DNA of 64,000 nucleotides, from the NCBI GenBank assembly GCA_015680905.1, contig CM027377.1, positions 18,872,501 through 18,936,500 on the forward strand. The letters run 5' to 3'. Shown one piece after another: positions 45,118 to 57,053 of this stretch; position 1 is the stretch's first letter; every line of letters starts with the position of its first letter. Under the pieces are notes generated by a model, which searched no databases, was not told where the DNA came from, and was given only the letters and a program-made list of their open reading frames with translations. Source of the DNA: Coptis chinensis (Eukaryota > Streptophyta > Magnoliopsida > Ranunculales > Ranunculaceae). Position numbers and translations under genes: made by a program.

Positions 45118-45610
45118 TTATATGATGCGGTCTAGCATGCTGGTATACAAGTAAAGAATAAGGCTCATGTCAACTTCCTCACTAACCCTAGAGCCTTGCA
45201 GATATCCTGATATATAATTGGGCTAGATGGAAATCATGCATGTATGGATGTCACAGGAGTATCTCCTTTTGTTGGTTTTGGTAATAGAGTTTCTGGAGTA
45301 GGACAAACAACTATTAGTGCAGCTACAACGAAGGTAGAGAAACATGAAAGAGCATGCATGGCTAATCAACATTGTTTTGTCTCGTTTGCATTTGAAACAT
45401 TTGGTTTTTTGGCGCCAAATGCGGTTGGGTTGCTTAGGAGGGTGCAGAAAGTGTTAGACAACAATGTGATGACAGTTGGTTCTCATGAATATGTGCTTAA
45501 GAGGATTGGGTTTGTTATTGAGGAAGGGGCTAGTAAGCAATTTTATGCCAGCTTGACCTCTAAATCATTTGTTTGATTTATTTTTCATATCAATAAATAT
45601 TTTTTTTATT
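45118..45610 (+). pseudogene. Retroposed C-terminal fragment of a plant reverse-transcriptase-type ORF
   Basis: The readable part from about 45125 (HAGIQVKNKAHVNFLTNP) runs into GNHACMDVTGVSPFVGFGN. It then continues with VGQTTISAATTKVEKHERAC, NQHCFVSFAFETFGFLAPNA and VLKRIGFVIEEGASKQFYA, stopping at a TGA at 45574-45576. In other plants this block (usually VDLTGVSPLVG, FAFDTFGFLAPEAV) ends a long retroelement ORF that has RT upstream. Here it is 5'-truncated and followed by AATAAA-like sequence and an A-run near 45601-45620, the signature of retroposition. An internal stop lies near 45211. Confidence 0.65.
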
Positions 45611-45865
45611 AAAAAAAAAACGGTTAGGTAATTCCATGGAAAAACAGTTTAGGCAATTCCATGAAAAAAAAAATGACATTATTGAAAATAAAATACAATG
45701 TTGTACATGGAAAATCTCTTAGCTTGCGCATCTCAAGAACCATTTCGAGACATTATCAAAAAAATAAAATAATAATAATAATAAGCATTTTGAGACAAAG
45801 TAAATCCTGAGGAGTCATCTCGGACTAGCCCACGTAAAATAAAATAGCGATGCTGAAACTAAAAG

Positions 45866-46277
45866 CAATGTTTTGAAAACCGAACCGGTGATTGAACTGA
45901 TTTTTTGTTAAAATGGTTCAACTATGGTTCGACTCAGTCGGACTGATTGATGTTTATTTAGCAAATTTTTTTAATAATTACAATAATAAAATGAATAAAT
46001 ACATGTTTTAATTCAATATTAATTGGTATTATATATCAAAACAAATTTCTTATACAAGAAACACATAGTAGCATGTTGACCCGGTTAACAATAATAAATA
46101 AAGGTGACCCGGTTTAGAGTTGAACCGGTTCAACCAGTTCGCTAGTTCAACCACGGTTTAAACTTAAATCGATGGTCTAACCAAAATCTCAAATTATACC
46201 TGACCCGAACTGAAAATTCACCAGTTCCGATCGAACCCCGGTTCAACCACCGGTCCGGTCCGGTTTTCTAAACACTG
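45866..46277. mobile_element. hAT-type MITE with (A)CCGGTT repeats
   Basis: 412 bp. Ends are CAATGTTTTGAAAACCG and, read from the right, CAGTGTTTAGAAAACCG. The exact 8-bp target duplication ACTAAAAG lies at 45858-45865 and 46278-46285. Interior words such as GAACCGGTTCAACC pair across the element. Confidence 0.9.
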
Positions 46278-46300
46278 ACTAAAAGTGAGGAAGAAAAAAG

Positions 46301-46404
46301 GTGCAACTTACAATTAACTTAAGTGGAACTTTTTGTATTTTCTTCTCTATTTGGTGCAACGTACAATTAACTTAAGTGGAACTTTTTGTATTTTCTTTTC
46401 TATT
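46301..46404. repeat. 52-bp tandem duplication
   Basis: Two nearly identical copies beginning GGTGCAAC at 46301 and 46353, just right of the MITE. Confidence 0.9.
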
Positions 46405-46627
46405 TTATACTTCATTGTGAATCCATCACTTACAAATTTCAGTACTTCTATTCTTCTACAAGCTTCTAATTCAGATTTGAAAATAATGAAAATAATAGGT
46501 TCCACAATACCCACAATCCAAAACCCTTACATTATAATTAAGCTCATAAACGATATTCATATTCAACTTCAACTTCGCCAAAACTAATTAATTTATTATT
46601 AATTGAGAACATGGAGTAGTTGAGATT

Positions 46628-47382
46628 AGTGTAGTCAAGGTGCAAAGAGGCCGCCTAAAGGGATTTGTGATGAGAGGCCTGACTTTAGTGCATCGCCTCA
46701 ACCAAAGTAGTGCAAACATAAGGTTTGTGCCTTTTGTTAAAATATAAAGTAGCTATATCACCATTTGCAGTTTTTCTTGTTTTTTGTACACTTTTGACTA
46801 TATGTGACACATTTACACTTGATCCAATAGGTCAATGGTACAAGAAATTATACAATTTTTATAAGTTTTATATTAGGGTATATTCTAAATTTGGAATTTT
46901 ACAAGTTTTTGTTAAGTTGAATGGATTGAGAGAAAGATCTGAGATGAATTAAATTAAGTTTTATGGGTTTCCAAAATTTGAATAATGTGTTTTATTTCGT
47001 GAAGTCCATTTGGCTCAATTCAATTTGTTTGCTCCTTTAGTTTATTGAAGTTGAGCTAAATTGTTTTGAGAAATACAATTTTCATTTTGCTATTTAATAG
47101 TTACGTTTTTTTTTTTTTTTTTTAAGTGATTACTACCTAAACGATTAAGTGATTTTTATGGGTGTTGCTCAATGGTTGACATGTTTACAATCTTATAGAA
47201 CTGATTTTATTGTTTAGTTATATATGCAAATTAGTAATAATTTATGTCATATTTTATTTTATTTATTTTTATTTTTTTAATTACTGTGCGCCTCACTTTA
47301 ATAAGGCGCGAGCCGCACCCACACCTTGCGCCTAAGGCACAAAGTTAAGAGAGTGATGCGCCTTAATGCCTTGAATACACTG
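46628..47382. mobile_element. Mutator-like MITE
   Basis: About 755 bp. Ends read AGTGTAGTCAAGG at the left and, from the right, AGTGTATTCAAGG. Subterminal AAGGCGC-type words lie at both sides. The 9-bp target duplication GTTGAGATT (46619-46627, 47383-47391) is typical of Mutator-like elements. The right border may be off by one base. Confidence 0.8.
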
Positions 47383-47535
47383 GTTGAGATTGCATAATGT
47401 TGCACCATTCGATAATTGGCGCTTGAGGGATAAGTTCTCATGCTAACCTTTCTGAATCATGACTCCAATGAGCGGGTAGAATCCTTGAGGCGGTGACTTA
47501 CTTTGAGAACTGCGTAGTGAGCGGATAGAATTCAT

Positions 47536-48856
47536 TAGGGATGTGCAAAAAACCGACCGAATCGGCCGATTTTAGTCGGTTTTTATATACGGCCGGTTCA
47601 GTTCAGGTTGGGTAAGTTCAAAACCGACAAGTACGTTTCGGTCACAGGTTATTAACATTTTAAACCTGTGAGAATCAGACCAACCCGACTTTCTAATGTT
47701 ATATGTTTTAATTTAACTTTTTATGGTAGCCATTGTTGCAAAATCAAATGGTTATGGACACAAAATATAACTAACACCTCACCTAATCCTAAACACACTT
47801 TCTCACCCATCACTAGCCGCCTCTCTCTCTCCTACAATTAAAATCTCCATATTTTCTTGTTTTTTTCTCTCTACTCAACCATTAACACTAATTTTCTCTC
47901 TCTCTCTCTCAATATATATATAACATTTTTTTACTTATCTTCTTATTTCAATTGGGTTTTATTTTGGAAAATTCTTGTTTTCTAAAAAAATTTATTGGAT
48001 TATGTGAGGGACTAATATACATAACTAATATATATTATATACGTGTCCAGCACAACTCATCACAGAACTATATCAAGACCCCAGCCAGGTTGCTAATATC
48101 AAGACGTCAACCAGGTCGCTTATATAAGACCTTAGTCAGGTCCTATAACGCTAAAAAGTGGAAGTTCGGGACAGCCGTTACAACAATTCTGTAACAACAA
48201 TCATGCACTCATTTATCCTACATTTAAGCTCATTCAAGTCCTACATTAAAAACTATGGACCAAATGTCATATACTATAAATCACAAGGGAATTACCAAAG
48301 GAAGAGGAGAATGCTAGGCATCTTGTCCAGTCTCCATCTTCTCTATTTCTCCATCGACCATTCGATTATACAAATCTAATAAGGAACTACATATGACTTG
48401 ATTCAAATCCACTGGAAGACTTGATATATATGCAGTTCGCGGTAACCCGAGCTCAGTCGAAACACTATTTTCCACCACTTTTCCCCATTTTCTTATATTT
48501 GTAAGGTTCTACATAAAACGAGCCTTTACAGATTATATGTTGAATAAAAATAAAATAAAGTGGGTTTAGCCATTTTTTTTTCTTCTAAAGGTTTAGCTTT
48601 TATTTCAAATAATTATTCTAAAGAATCAAAATTTAATTGAATTAAATTTGTTTGTATACCAAACATTGGAGATTTATTTAGATCTATTGTAAAACTGAAA
48701 AAAAACAGACGAACTGAACCGAATTTTTTGGGTCAGTTCAGATCGGTTTCAATTAAAGGTCGGGTTGGGTCGGTTCTCTTATTGTCAACCAATTGGGTTG
48801 GTTCGGTGATCGGTTTCACTCTAAACCCAACCCGAACTGACCCGTGCACATCTCTA
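47536..48856. mobile_element. Inverted-repeat DNA element (hAT-like ends)
   Basis: Ends TAGGGATGTGCA and, from the right, TAGAGATGTGCA. GGTTCGGTC/GACCCAACC-type sequence pairs over 150 bp on each side. I see no convincing target duplication, so superfamily is tentative. Without the nested solo LTR it is about 790 bp and has no ORF. Confidence 0.65.
48003..48530 (+). repeat. Short solo LTR nested in the inverted-repeat element
   Basis: 528 bp, from TGTGAGGGACTAATATAC to GAGCCTTTACA, flanked by exact GATTA (47998-48002, 48531-48535). A stretch near 48385-48440 (GGAACTACATATGACTTGAT) resembles the Tat LTRs at 15265-15310 and 29880-29925, so it is probably from a related but distinct gypsy family. 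Confidence 0.85.
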
Positions 48857-49249
48857 GAAAACGAACATTACCCCCACTTAGATGAGCCAATTAGGATTTC
48901 TCTCTCCCCACACCACTAGATGGGAAATTAGAATTTCTCCCCAAATACACACAAAAAAAACACGGTCAACCCAAATCCCTAAACCCTAAATCCTAGTTAA
49001 CCCAATCTAGAATCTATGGTGCCTAAAACCACTCAGAGAGGGGACACAGCGTCAAAGAAAAAAAAATAAAAATAACAGCTAGGCAATTCCATACAATGAT
49101 GTACATGCATGGAAACGATACTTGAGATATGAAACGAAAAATGTTGTACCATTCGATAAGTCCTCAATGCTAACCTTTCTGAATCATTACTCCAATGTAC
49201 ACGATTATATTCTTTCAAAAATTGATCTCACTGAAAATACCGATGCACC
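48857..49249. other. 3' flank of the F-box pseudogene, partly duplicated elsewhere
   Basis: No gene. CCCTAAACCCTAAA at about 48978 is two telomere-type units only. The stretch 49140-49200 (GTACCATTCGATAAGTCCTC, then GCTAACCTTTCTGAATCATT) recurs at 47404-47470, and 49075-49110 resembles 45640-45700. Confidence 0.55.
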
Positions 49250-50484
49250 TTAACGGCAACATCGTTGCAGCCTTGCAGGGAATTGTTCCCTCAGCCCGAA
49301 TTTTTTTCCTTTTTGGGTAATCGATACAAAGCTATTGGTATGAGCACGAAGACAATATTGAACACGTACACAATCTGATTTCAAAATAGTTACCCTCCAC
49401 TTTCTGGTTTTTACGTCATAAGCAAAGACAGTATTTCCTCTTGCAAACACTATTACTTCTCCATCATTGAAGACCCCAACAATAGTAGACCAACAGAAGG
49501 ATATGAACTTAGAAGCTACAATTTTACGAAGCTTCTCTGGCAAATCATGGATTCTAAATTGTTTTTTCCATTGTCCTGTTTTTAAATCCTCCAGAATCCA
49601 TACGTATAATGGAAAACCATCTTCATTACCTCCTCCAGCGCATTCTAGAATGCATAGAGAACCACCTTGATCTATGAGTCGAACTCTTCGTGAACTAGGG
49701 AGTTGTAGCACTTGAATCCTTTGTCAGACACTATCTGGTCAGTCAAACCAATGTAGCAATACAAAACCCCATCAATAGAAATTCGTTGATTCGAGAAGTT
49801 GTCATTCAACGCGGAATTGTTATAATCGCATGTTATCTTTATACCATTCAACTCACTATAACAGTATGACTCTATCCAAGAACCACCTAAGCTTCTTACG
49901 TGAAATGCTGGAACAGAATAATTTTCTAACATGTCTACAATTTTGTACTCTTGAGTAGATGGAACAAATACTAAATCGTGACAAAGACAATTATGATCAC
50001 ATCGAGGAACTATAGCACATGCCTTAGTCAAAGGATTCATAACCATAATAGAAATTGGATTATGTGACCCTTCCCTTACCAAAATTAGACCATTGCAAGA
50101 AGACAATACTTTCAAATAACTTGCATTGAACAAGTTTAATTTTCTTGGCTGATCTCAATCCGTTGGGCTCCATCCATGAATGTAATTGGAACTTTCTCAT
50201 GTGCGCCATTGTCTACAAAGAGTATGCCAGGCTTATTAGAGTGCCGGAATTTAAAATCTGGTTTGGAGATAATGTTGTTCCATTCTTTACATTGATACTT
50301 GAATTTGTTAAGAAGAATGTCAGCTGGGATTCTTAGCAATATGTTCTCGACGATCTCTTTGGGAAGGTAAGGCATGTTAAGTAACTTTCCTTGATTTTCT
50401 TCTTCATCAACTTTCCTTGGTTTCTTTCTTGAGGTTTCCACTGCAGATTTTTTGCGATGATTAATGTCCCTCTTGACCTTTGGC
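49250..50484 (-). pseudogene. F-box/FBA pseudogene, paralogue of the intact gene at 7261
   Basis: From ATG at 50484 (MPKVKR) it reads EIVENILLRIPADILLNKF (F-box), then QCKEWNNII. The first frame ends at about 50136 after a one-base indel near 50140. A second frame carries YLKVLSSCNGLILVREG, DLVFVPSTQEYKIVDML and FHVRSLGGSWIESYC. Near 49728 a 13-base deletion against the intact paralogue shifts frame again. The tail has VRLIDQGGSLCILE, VWILEDLKTGQW and VFAYDVKTRKWRVTILKSD. Two frameshifts make it a pseudogene. It keeps the MPKVKR start that the intact copy lost. Confidence 0.88.
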
Positions 50485-50646
50485 ATTGTTGCAACAAAAC
50501 AAAACACCTATTCAGTATGAGCTTTTATATTGAAAGAAAAATAGAAGAACAAGCGAAGGAATTTCCCTGTACTTGGAACGTGCCGTCACACTCAATTATG
50601 GTCTGTCTATTTATAACAAAATTTCCTAACCTTTTACCTATCTATC

Positions 50647-51939
50647 GAGTCCGAATTTGTTCACCAGCATTTTTGCTGGTCAAATCTATCAGCGCGTAGC
50701 CCACGTGTCCAAAAACAGATATCACTAATTTCCTCTTTTCTTTTTTCTCTTTTTAACAAATAATTGAAATAAAAGAAAATCAATATTTCCCAAGATTCTC
50801 CCAAAACCTCTGTTTTGGCTTCTCTTACATGTCTTTCAGACACTTCTTTCTCTCTCTCCAGTCATCTTTCTCTAAAAAAAAAAAGCTAAAAGTTTTCTTG
50901 CAACAATGAGTGGTGGAGAAAAAAAGCTTTCACTGAATACTAGCTAGCATATAAACAGGGCGTAGAAGTCATCTTAAAACTGTATCATTTTTGTCTTTTG
51001 AGATCCATCTTGTACACTCACAAGTGATTAAGTAAGAGGATTTGAGCTTCTCAAATTTGGAATTAGGATTGGGATCATTAGGGCCTTTGGTTGTATGCAA
51101 TTTTTGGCTTTTGATCTATAGATACGTTTGAACTTTGAACCAGATTTTGACGATTAAGGAATCTTACACATTGAGTTTATCTAATCTGCTTGATCGAACT
51201 TTGAGTATGTTGATTAAAAGCGGTTAACATTCAAGTCATTTGTCACTAGTCTCGAAACAATGTAATTTGCAATGCATTGAAGTTTTACACCGTAATGGGG
51301 CATCCCTAATAAATCAACAACCTTTGGGTGATGATACAGAGGAAGATGGGGCTCAAATCCCATGATGTCAAAGAATTATTGATCTCATTTAAAACAAACT
51401 TGCCAATCAAAAAAAAAACAAACTATGTAAGTGTTAGAGTTGGAAACAAAGCACCCGGAAGTTAGAGTTTTCCACTTCTTGAAGTATTGTATTTTTGTTT
51501 ACCACTTGCTAATCTTATTAACTATGTCCAAAATCAAATTTCGTGCAAGTTAGAGTTTTCATTATTTGTTGCCTACTATTATTTTAGGTTGTTCTTATCT
51601 TTTATTATTAGATGAGATCGATTGAAGAATAGGCAAACACGCATTTGTTTCTATAGAGACCATTTGTCGCCTTCTTTTGTCATATCTCATGGAAAGAAAT
51701 ATAAGCCAAAGAAGAGGAAAGAGAGAGAAAGAAGTGCGTGAAAGAGAAGAAGGAGAAAAAAGAGAAGTTTTGTAGAGAGAATCTTGGGAAAAAATGATTT
51801 TCTTTTATTCAATTATTAACTAATTGATTTACTTAAAAAAAAAAAAAATCAATTATATTGTTGTTCGGACACGTGGGCTACTAGGGGTGCTAGTAGTTTC
51901 TACCCGACAAAAGTGGGTCAGTGAACAAATTCGGATTCT
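50647..51939. mobile_element. Long inverted repeat, possible Mutator-like element
   Basis: The left arm (50647 to about 50870) and right arm (about 51690 to 51939) are inverted copies. GAGTCCGAATTTGTTCA pairs with the end TGAACAAATTCGGATTC, AGCCCACGTGTCC with GGACACGTGGGCT, and GAAATAAAAGAAAATC with its complement near 51797. Arms of about 225-250 bp round an 800-bp core without ORFs fit a Mutator-like foldback element, but I found no 9-bp target duplication. The left arm ends about 160 bp upstream of the F-box pseudogene start. Confidence 0.65.
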
Positions 51940-52228
51940 CTAACTTGGTTTCTTAAACCATTTAGAACTATTGCTTACTTGGAAACATTAACAAAAGTTC
52001 TAAATAATCCAAACCAAACTTCAATTCCAATTTCTCAATTTGACAAATTCAGTTCCCAAAGAAGAAATAATAAGTGTCCAATGCCTCAAAATTGGTGGTT
52101 TGACACCAAAGTGTGAAAATATAACTAGCACGCAGAGTTGTATGTAGGTAGATCACAAGCAAGCTGTTATTGTGAGAACATAAATTTAAATAACACAAAT
52201 TGATGTTCCTTGAAAACACTCGAATGAT

Positions 52229-52562
52229 ACCCCACATTTGTCACCGGTTTATAATAAACCCCCATCATTTGTAAATATCGATTTCCTCTTAGCCGTCGAT
52301 TTCCATCCTAGTTCCGTTGGTATTTCACCTAATACCAAAATTACTCCTGAACCAAGGGTATAACGAGTATTTAATAATAGCTATTTTTCAAATGTAAATA
52401 GGAAAAAAAATGTAATGACAACTCTTTTTGAGGGGTAATTTTGGAATACTAACGGAATTAGGATGGAAATCAGATGGCACGGGAGGGCAGGGGGATCATG
52501 ATGTTTACAAATCCCTACAAATATAGGGGGTTTATTATAAACTGGTAACAAATATGGGGGGT
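52229..52562. mobile_element. MITE with long inverted ends
   Basis: 334 bp. At the left are ACCCCACATTTGTCACC and GGTTTATAATAAACCCCC. At the right, inverted, are ACCCCCCATATTTGTTACC and AGTTTATAATAAACCCCC. About 45 bases pair at each end. The target duplication is not clear. Confidence 0.75.
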
Positions 52563-52726
52563 TTAGACAAATTAACCCTTCTTTCAAAAATCTCCATGCA
52601 CTTTAACTGCTCGATGAACACTACTACAGATCAAGGAGCTGATCTCCAATATTATATCATAACTCAGAAACCTTGAAGAATTAAGAACAAATTACATCAC
52701 AAATACAAGACTATATATATATTTTT

Positions 52727-52795
52727 TGGGTAGATGGGTAGAGGCTGTTGTTGGCATGAGCATCAATACAATATTGAACGTGTAGATGTTGTGGT
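52727..52795 (-). pseudogene. Relic of a third F-box/FBA C-terminus
   Basis: The minus strand reads VQYCIDAHANNSLYPSTQK, matching the ends of the two F-box copies (VQYCCVHANNLVSV and VQYCLRAHTNSFVSITQK). Nothing further upstream is recognisable. It suggests that a tandem or dispersed F-box copy once lay here. Confidence 0.55.
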
Positions 52796-52799
52796 TTCA

Positions 52800-54236
52800 G
52801 TTGAAGTAGATCAAAAGATATTACTAGCGGTAGTAGCACACCATACATATTTCAGTATTTACACGGCAACACATTAGGCGTGCAAAATCAAAATCCTAAG
52901 GTGAACCTTTTGTGAGGATTTGTCAATAATCAATATCACCAGGGTAAGTATACTCTGAATCCCTGATCAATCAAATACCACTCTAACAATAGAAAATAAT
53001 GTTAATGCGAATGGGTATTAAGAGATTGAGATTAAGGGCGAGCTTGTTAAATTTTCCCACTTAAAAATTTACTGGCAAACTACCTAGCAGGAAAATCGAG
53101 TCTTGCCGCTACTTGTTTCGTCAACAGGCAAATGTTGGCAAATGTCATTTGCCAGGTTTACTAGTGCTTGATATCCCAAAAAATTTGCCATCGGCAAATT
53201 CGGCAAATAATTTTCTTCCCTAACCCTAGTTGCAACTATTTCGCTTCTCTCAGTCTCTCTCTCTTAAGGTTAGAAGGTTAGCCGCTCATCTCTCTCTCTC
53301 CCTCTCTCTTTAATTTTTTTTTTCATATATATATATTTCACACTATTTCATCTGTTAAACAAACAAGGAAACAATCATATCCGTCAAGCATTTATTATTT
53401 AGGAATAGATACAAAGATGGTAAGTTATCTCAACCGCATCAATCATGATTCATGAAGATAACGCTTTAGTTGAGAGAAAACAATGAGAAGATGAAGTTTC
53501 TTGTTGTTTAATTCACATCTGATTAGAAATATCGTTGAGGCTTCTTTTGATAAAGAATCCTTTTGTATGGATGTTTTTTTTTAATAGACAAACACAATAG
53601 AAATTTGTTTGAGAATGATGATCATAAGAGCTTCTCATCAACGAATGAATTCATAATTTTCATGGCACAAACTCTTTCATTGATGAATTGAAGAATTTGC
53701 GGGAAAAGGAGGAGTTTCTTAATGGACAAACCGATGGTTAGAGGCCTAAACATATGACTAGATGAGATTTCCTCGTGTAATTCTTCATTTTGTGACACAG
53801 TTCTGATAACAGATTTTATAGTTCATTTGAATAATTCAGACCTCTTCAATAAGGTTGTCTATGAAGAAAAAATATCATTAAGTCATAAGGTAGTTAGTAA
53901 GTCATATGAATTGATTAGTAAGGATTTCATCACTTCTATGACTCAGATTTCCTTGTAAACCAGGTGTAGTCGATTTTTTGAATTAAGTTAAGCGTTAGCG
54001 CTTTGGTTTGATAAGTAGTAGGATTTATTTTACTTGCATAACTAGCTGGTGTGGATCAAAGAGGAATTTTGATAGTTCTTTTTACTGTTTAATTATGTTA
54101 ACAGATTGGTGGAGAGATATCAACGACACATTCTTTCTTCTTTTTCTTATGATCGAGCTAATATAGGAGTTGTCATCAACAAGCAAACTCTTTCTACAAG
54201 GTGAGTTCAGTGATCATCTTCTTCTTCGTATTCGTT
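52800..54236. other. No gene seen
   Basis: AT-rich. A GGCAAAT/ATTTGCC cluster lies at 53120-53210 and a CT-rich run (CTCTCTCTC) near 53290. No coding signal. Confidence 0.5.
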
Positions 54237-57053
54237 CACTACAAGAAAATGGGCCTTTAGCCACGGATGACCCGGAACATTTGCCACGGCTCCAAGCTGT
54301 AGAATCATTTCCTACAGTTGGTAGCTGTTGGTATACTTATAATAGTTGTAGGACGACGTGACACTATTTGGCTACGTTTCCCCACAGTCATAGCCGTTGG
54401 TATTCCTACAGGTTTGAACCGTCGGATCAGATCTTGATAGTATGTGATAGGCGTGGATTTTAACCCACGGCAATAATTCGACGGGTTAGCTGGAAAATTA
54501 TTTGGAGAGGTTTGGGCGCGTACGTAGCTTTAAAATTTCCTTCTCTCAGCAAAATCAGAAAAGGAAAAACCCATAACAATAAATTTATCTAAACAAACCT
54601 CTTCCACCGCCTCTCTCACCTTCTTTCTTATCGGCTTCTCTGTCCACCAACACCAGCACCACCTTTCAAACAGCTCGTCACCATCACCTCTCTCTCAATC
54701 TCTCTCTCTCTCTCTCATCAAAGGTAATATTGTTTAAAGTTTTATTTTTTAAGTTTTTGTTTAATTAAAGGTTGGTTATTTTTTTTGTTTTGGATGGAAA
54801 TTGAGTAAATCCACATTGCAAGAATATCTAATGGTACAAAATGAGACCTCGTACACTATTATGGCGTTAGGTATCTCCAGTGAAACTTGTAAGTTTGATT
54901 TAAAGTTTGTGCAAAAGCAATCAATATCACTAAGCTAAGATCATTTACACTGGTATACCACTATATAGCCCCTACATGTATCAGGTCTAGCAACCAGGGC
55001 CGGCTCAACCCAAGTGAGGCCTTAAAAAAAATAAAAAAGCCTTGAACAATCTAAATGAGACTTCTTCTATAAGAAGATTCTTATAGAATTACTTACTATG
55101 AATGCCTAATTTATAGGATTCTATGTAGATTATACACCAGAAGATGTTTAAGAGTGATTATTTGAATTAGAGAGGCCTATTTATCGGGGAGAGTTTAGTT
55201 GAATGATTGAAATTAAAGTCCATGTTTTTCAGGAATTTAAGGCTTTTGTGTGAATCAAACTCCTATTTTCTAGGAAATTTCTTTTTGATAGTGCGTAATT
55301 ATACACATACCAAACTTTTACTGAGGCCTTTTCGAGAGTGTGGCCTTAAGCGGTCGCCTATTTCACCTTAAGGATGAGCGCATCTTTGCTAGCAACATCA
55401 TACTCCGCTTTAAATGTAACTTCAGCAGAAGTAGATGAAGAGTTGGTTTCAAGTTCTGTGGTTCCTTTTTTGTTGTTTCGGACTTCTTGGCAATTCAAAA
55501 AGGCGTTTGAGTAGGCGAACTCTTCAGTATTCATTACCTTCGATCATCTTCATCGCCAAACTACGGTAATCAAAATCAAATTCACTCTCCAACCTTTTTT
55601 ACGTGAAATTTAATTAATAATTTTGCTTCCATATAGATTCCAACTGGGATTCTTTTTGTCTTTGTAACTTTGTAGAGTTATTTTGTTATGTACTGCTCAC
55701 CTTAGCACCTTAAGAGGTAATGAAGATTGGCCAAGAGTGGCCGACCTAGTCTGGAACTTAGGATATCGGTTCCATCCATATACTATCTTTAGTATTTCTC
55801 CTCTCCATTTATTAAATAATATTGTACGGACAACAAGAAGCTTCAACTTTTAAGTGTTAGTGTGTTACAACTGGTGCTCATGTGAGAGCTTAAACCCGGT
55901 CAATAGTCTGGTTTCACTTGAAGAGGTATGGCTGATCTTTAACATGTGACAATTTTTAATACTCCACGAAGGTTGACAAAGTGTTTGTTGATAGTTAAGC
56001 TTGAGTATTATAAAATATCTAAGGAGGATGCCATTTCCAAAACACAACAAACTATTATTAGAACTTTAAATAACATTAATTTTCTATCTCAACTTTAAAT
56101 AGGATTTTCCATCGCCAAACTATTATCCTTGGTTCTTTCTCTTTGGTTTTAACCTATTATCCTTTAATTTTATTATTTTTCTATTTTGGAAAAATCAATT
56201 TTTAATAGTTGTATATGCTTTACAAAACATTATTTCTTTGGGTTTGAGGGGATGAGTTTCACTATGAATTCAATTGGAGGTTCAATTTGTGTGTTTTGAA
56301 ATTGGGAGTATCGGCAATATTTTTTATTGTGTTTGTATTGTTGTCATTGGTGAATTTGTATATGCCAAAACACAAATTTTGCTTGGTTTGCCACTTACTT
56401 TTTTGGTTTGAACTTTGAACTGTATAGTCATAATATATAACTATTAAAATACAAATTCTTTGTTGCTTTGAAATATATTGCTAGAAGCATATTTATTTGT
56501 TACGCTTTTTTTCAGCTCAAGAAGGTGACGCCGGTGCTCATAGGGTTCTCTTGTAGGTGTTTTACTTACTACGGAGGTGAGTTGTCAAATTCTTAAATGT
56601 ATTTTGTTATTGGTTGTATGTGTGAATAAAACAACTATGTAAAATGGATTTATTTAATTTCAATATAGCTCATTTGGATATGCTCTCTTAATATATATTT
56701 GTTTTCAATCAATGTGACCTCCCTAGATGGTGAGTTTTAGTTTTCTTAGTTGGAGCATATATATTGCACACATATTCCTTTAAAAAATGGATTTATATTG
56801 ATTTTTAATTTGTTTTGTTAGTCTCCTTTGCTTTATCATTTACAAATATTTTTTTTTTTTCATTACAATTATTGCTTAGGTTTTAAATATAGATTTATGT
56901 CCAAAAATAATTCATGTTTAGAGATTTTGTTAATTTGGTAAGACATTTTTGCTTGAGATGAGGCTTGGGATAAGTGTATTCATGAATGAATCATGCTATT
57001 TAGTTTGTATATAGTTTGAACTTGTGTGATTCTTGTTTATTTGTAGATACATC

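Noticed and set aside
48976-48992. Telomere-type CCCTAAA repeats
   Set aside because: Only two units; a common short motif, not an interstitial telomere array.
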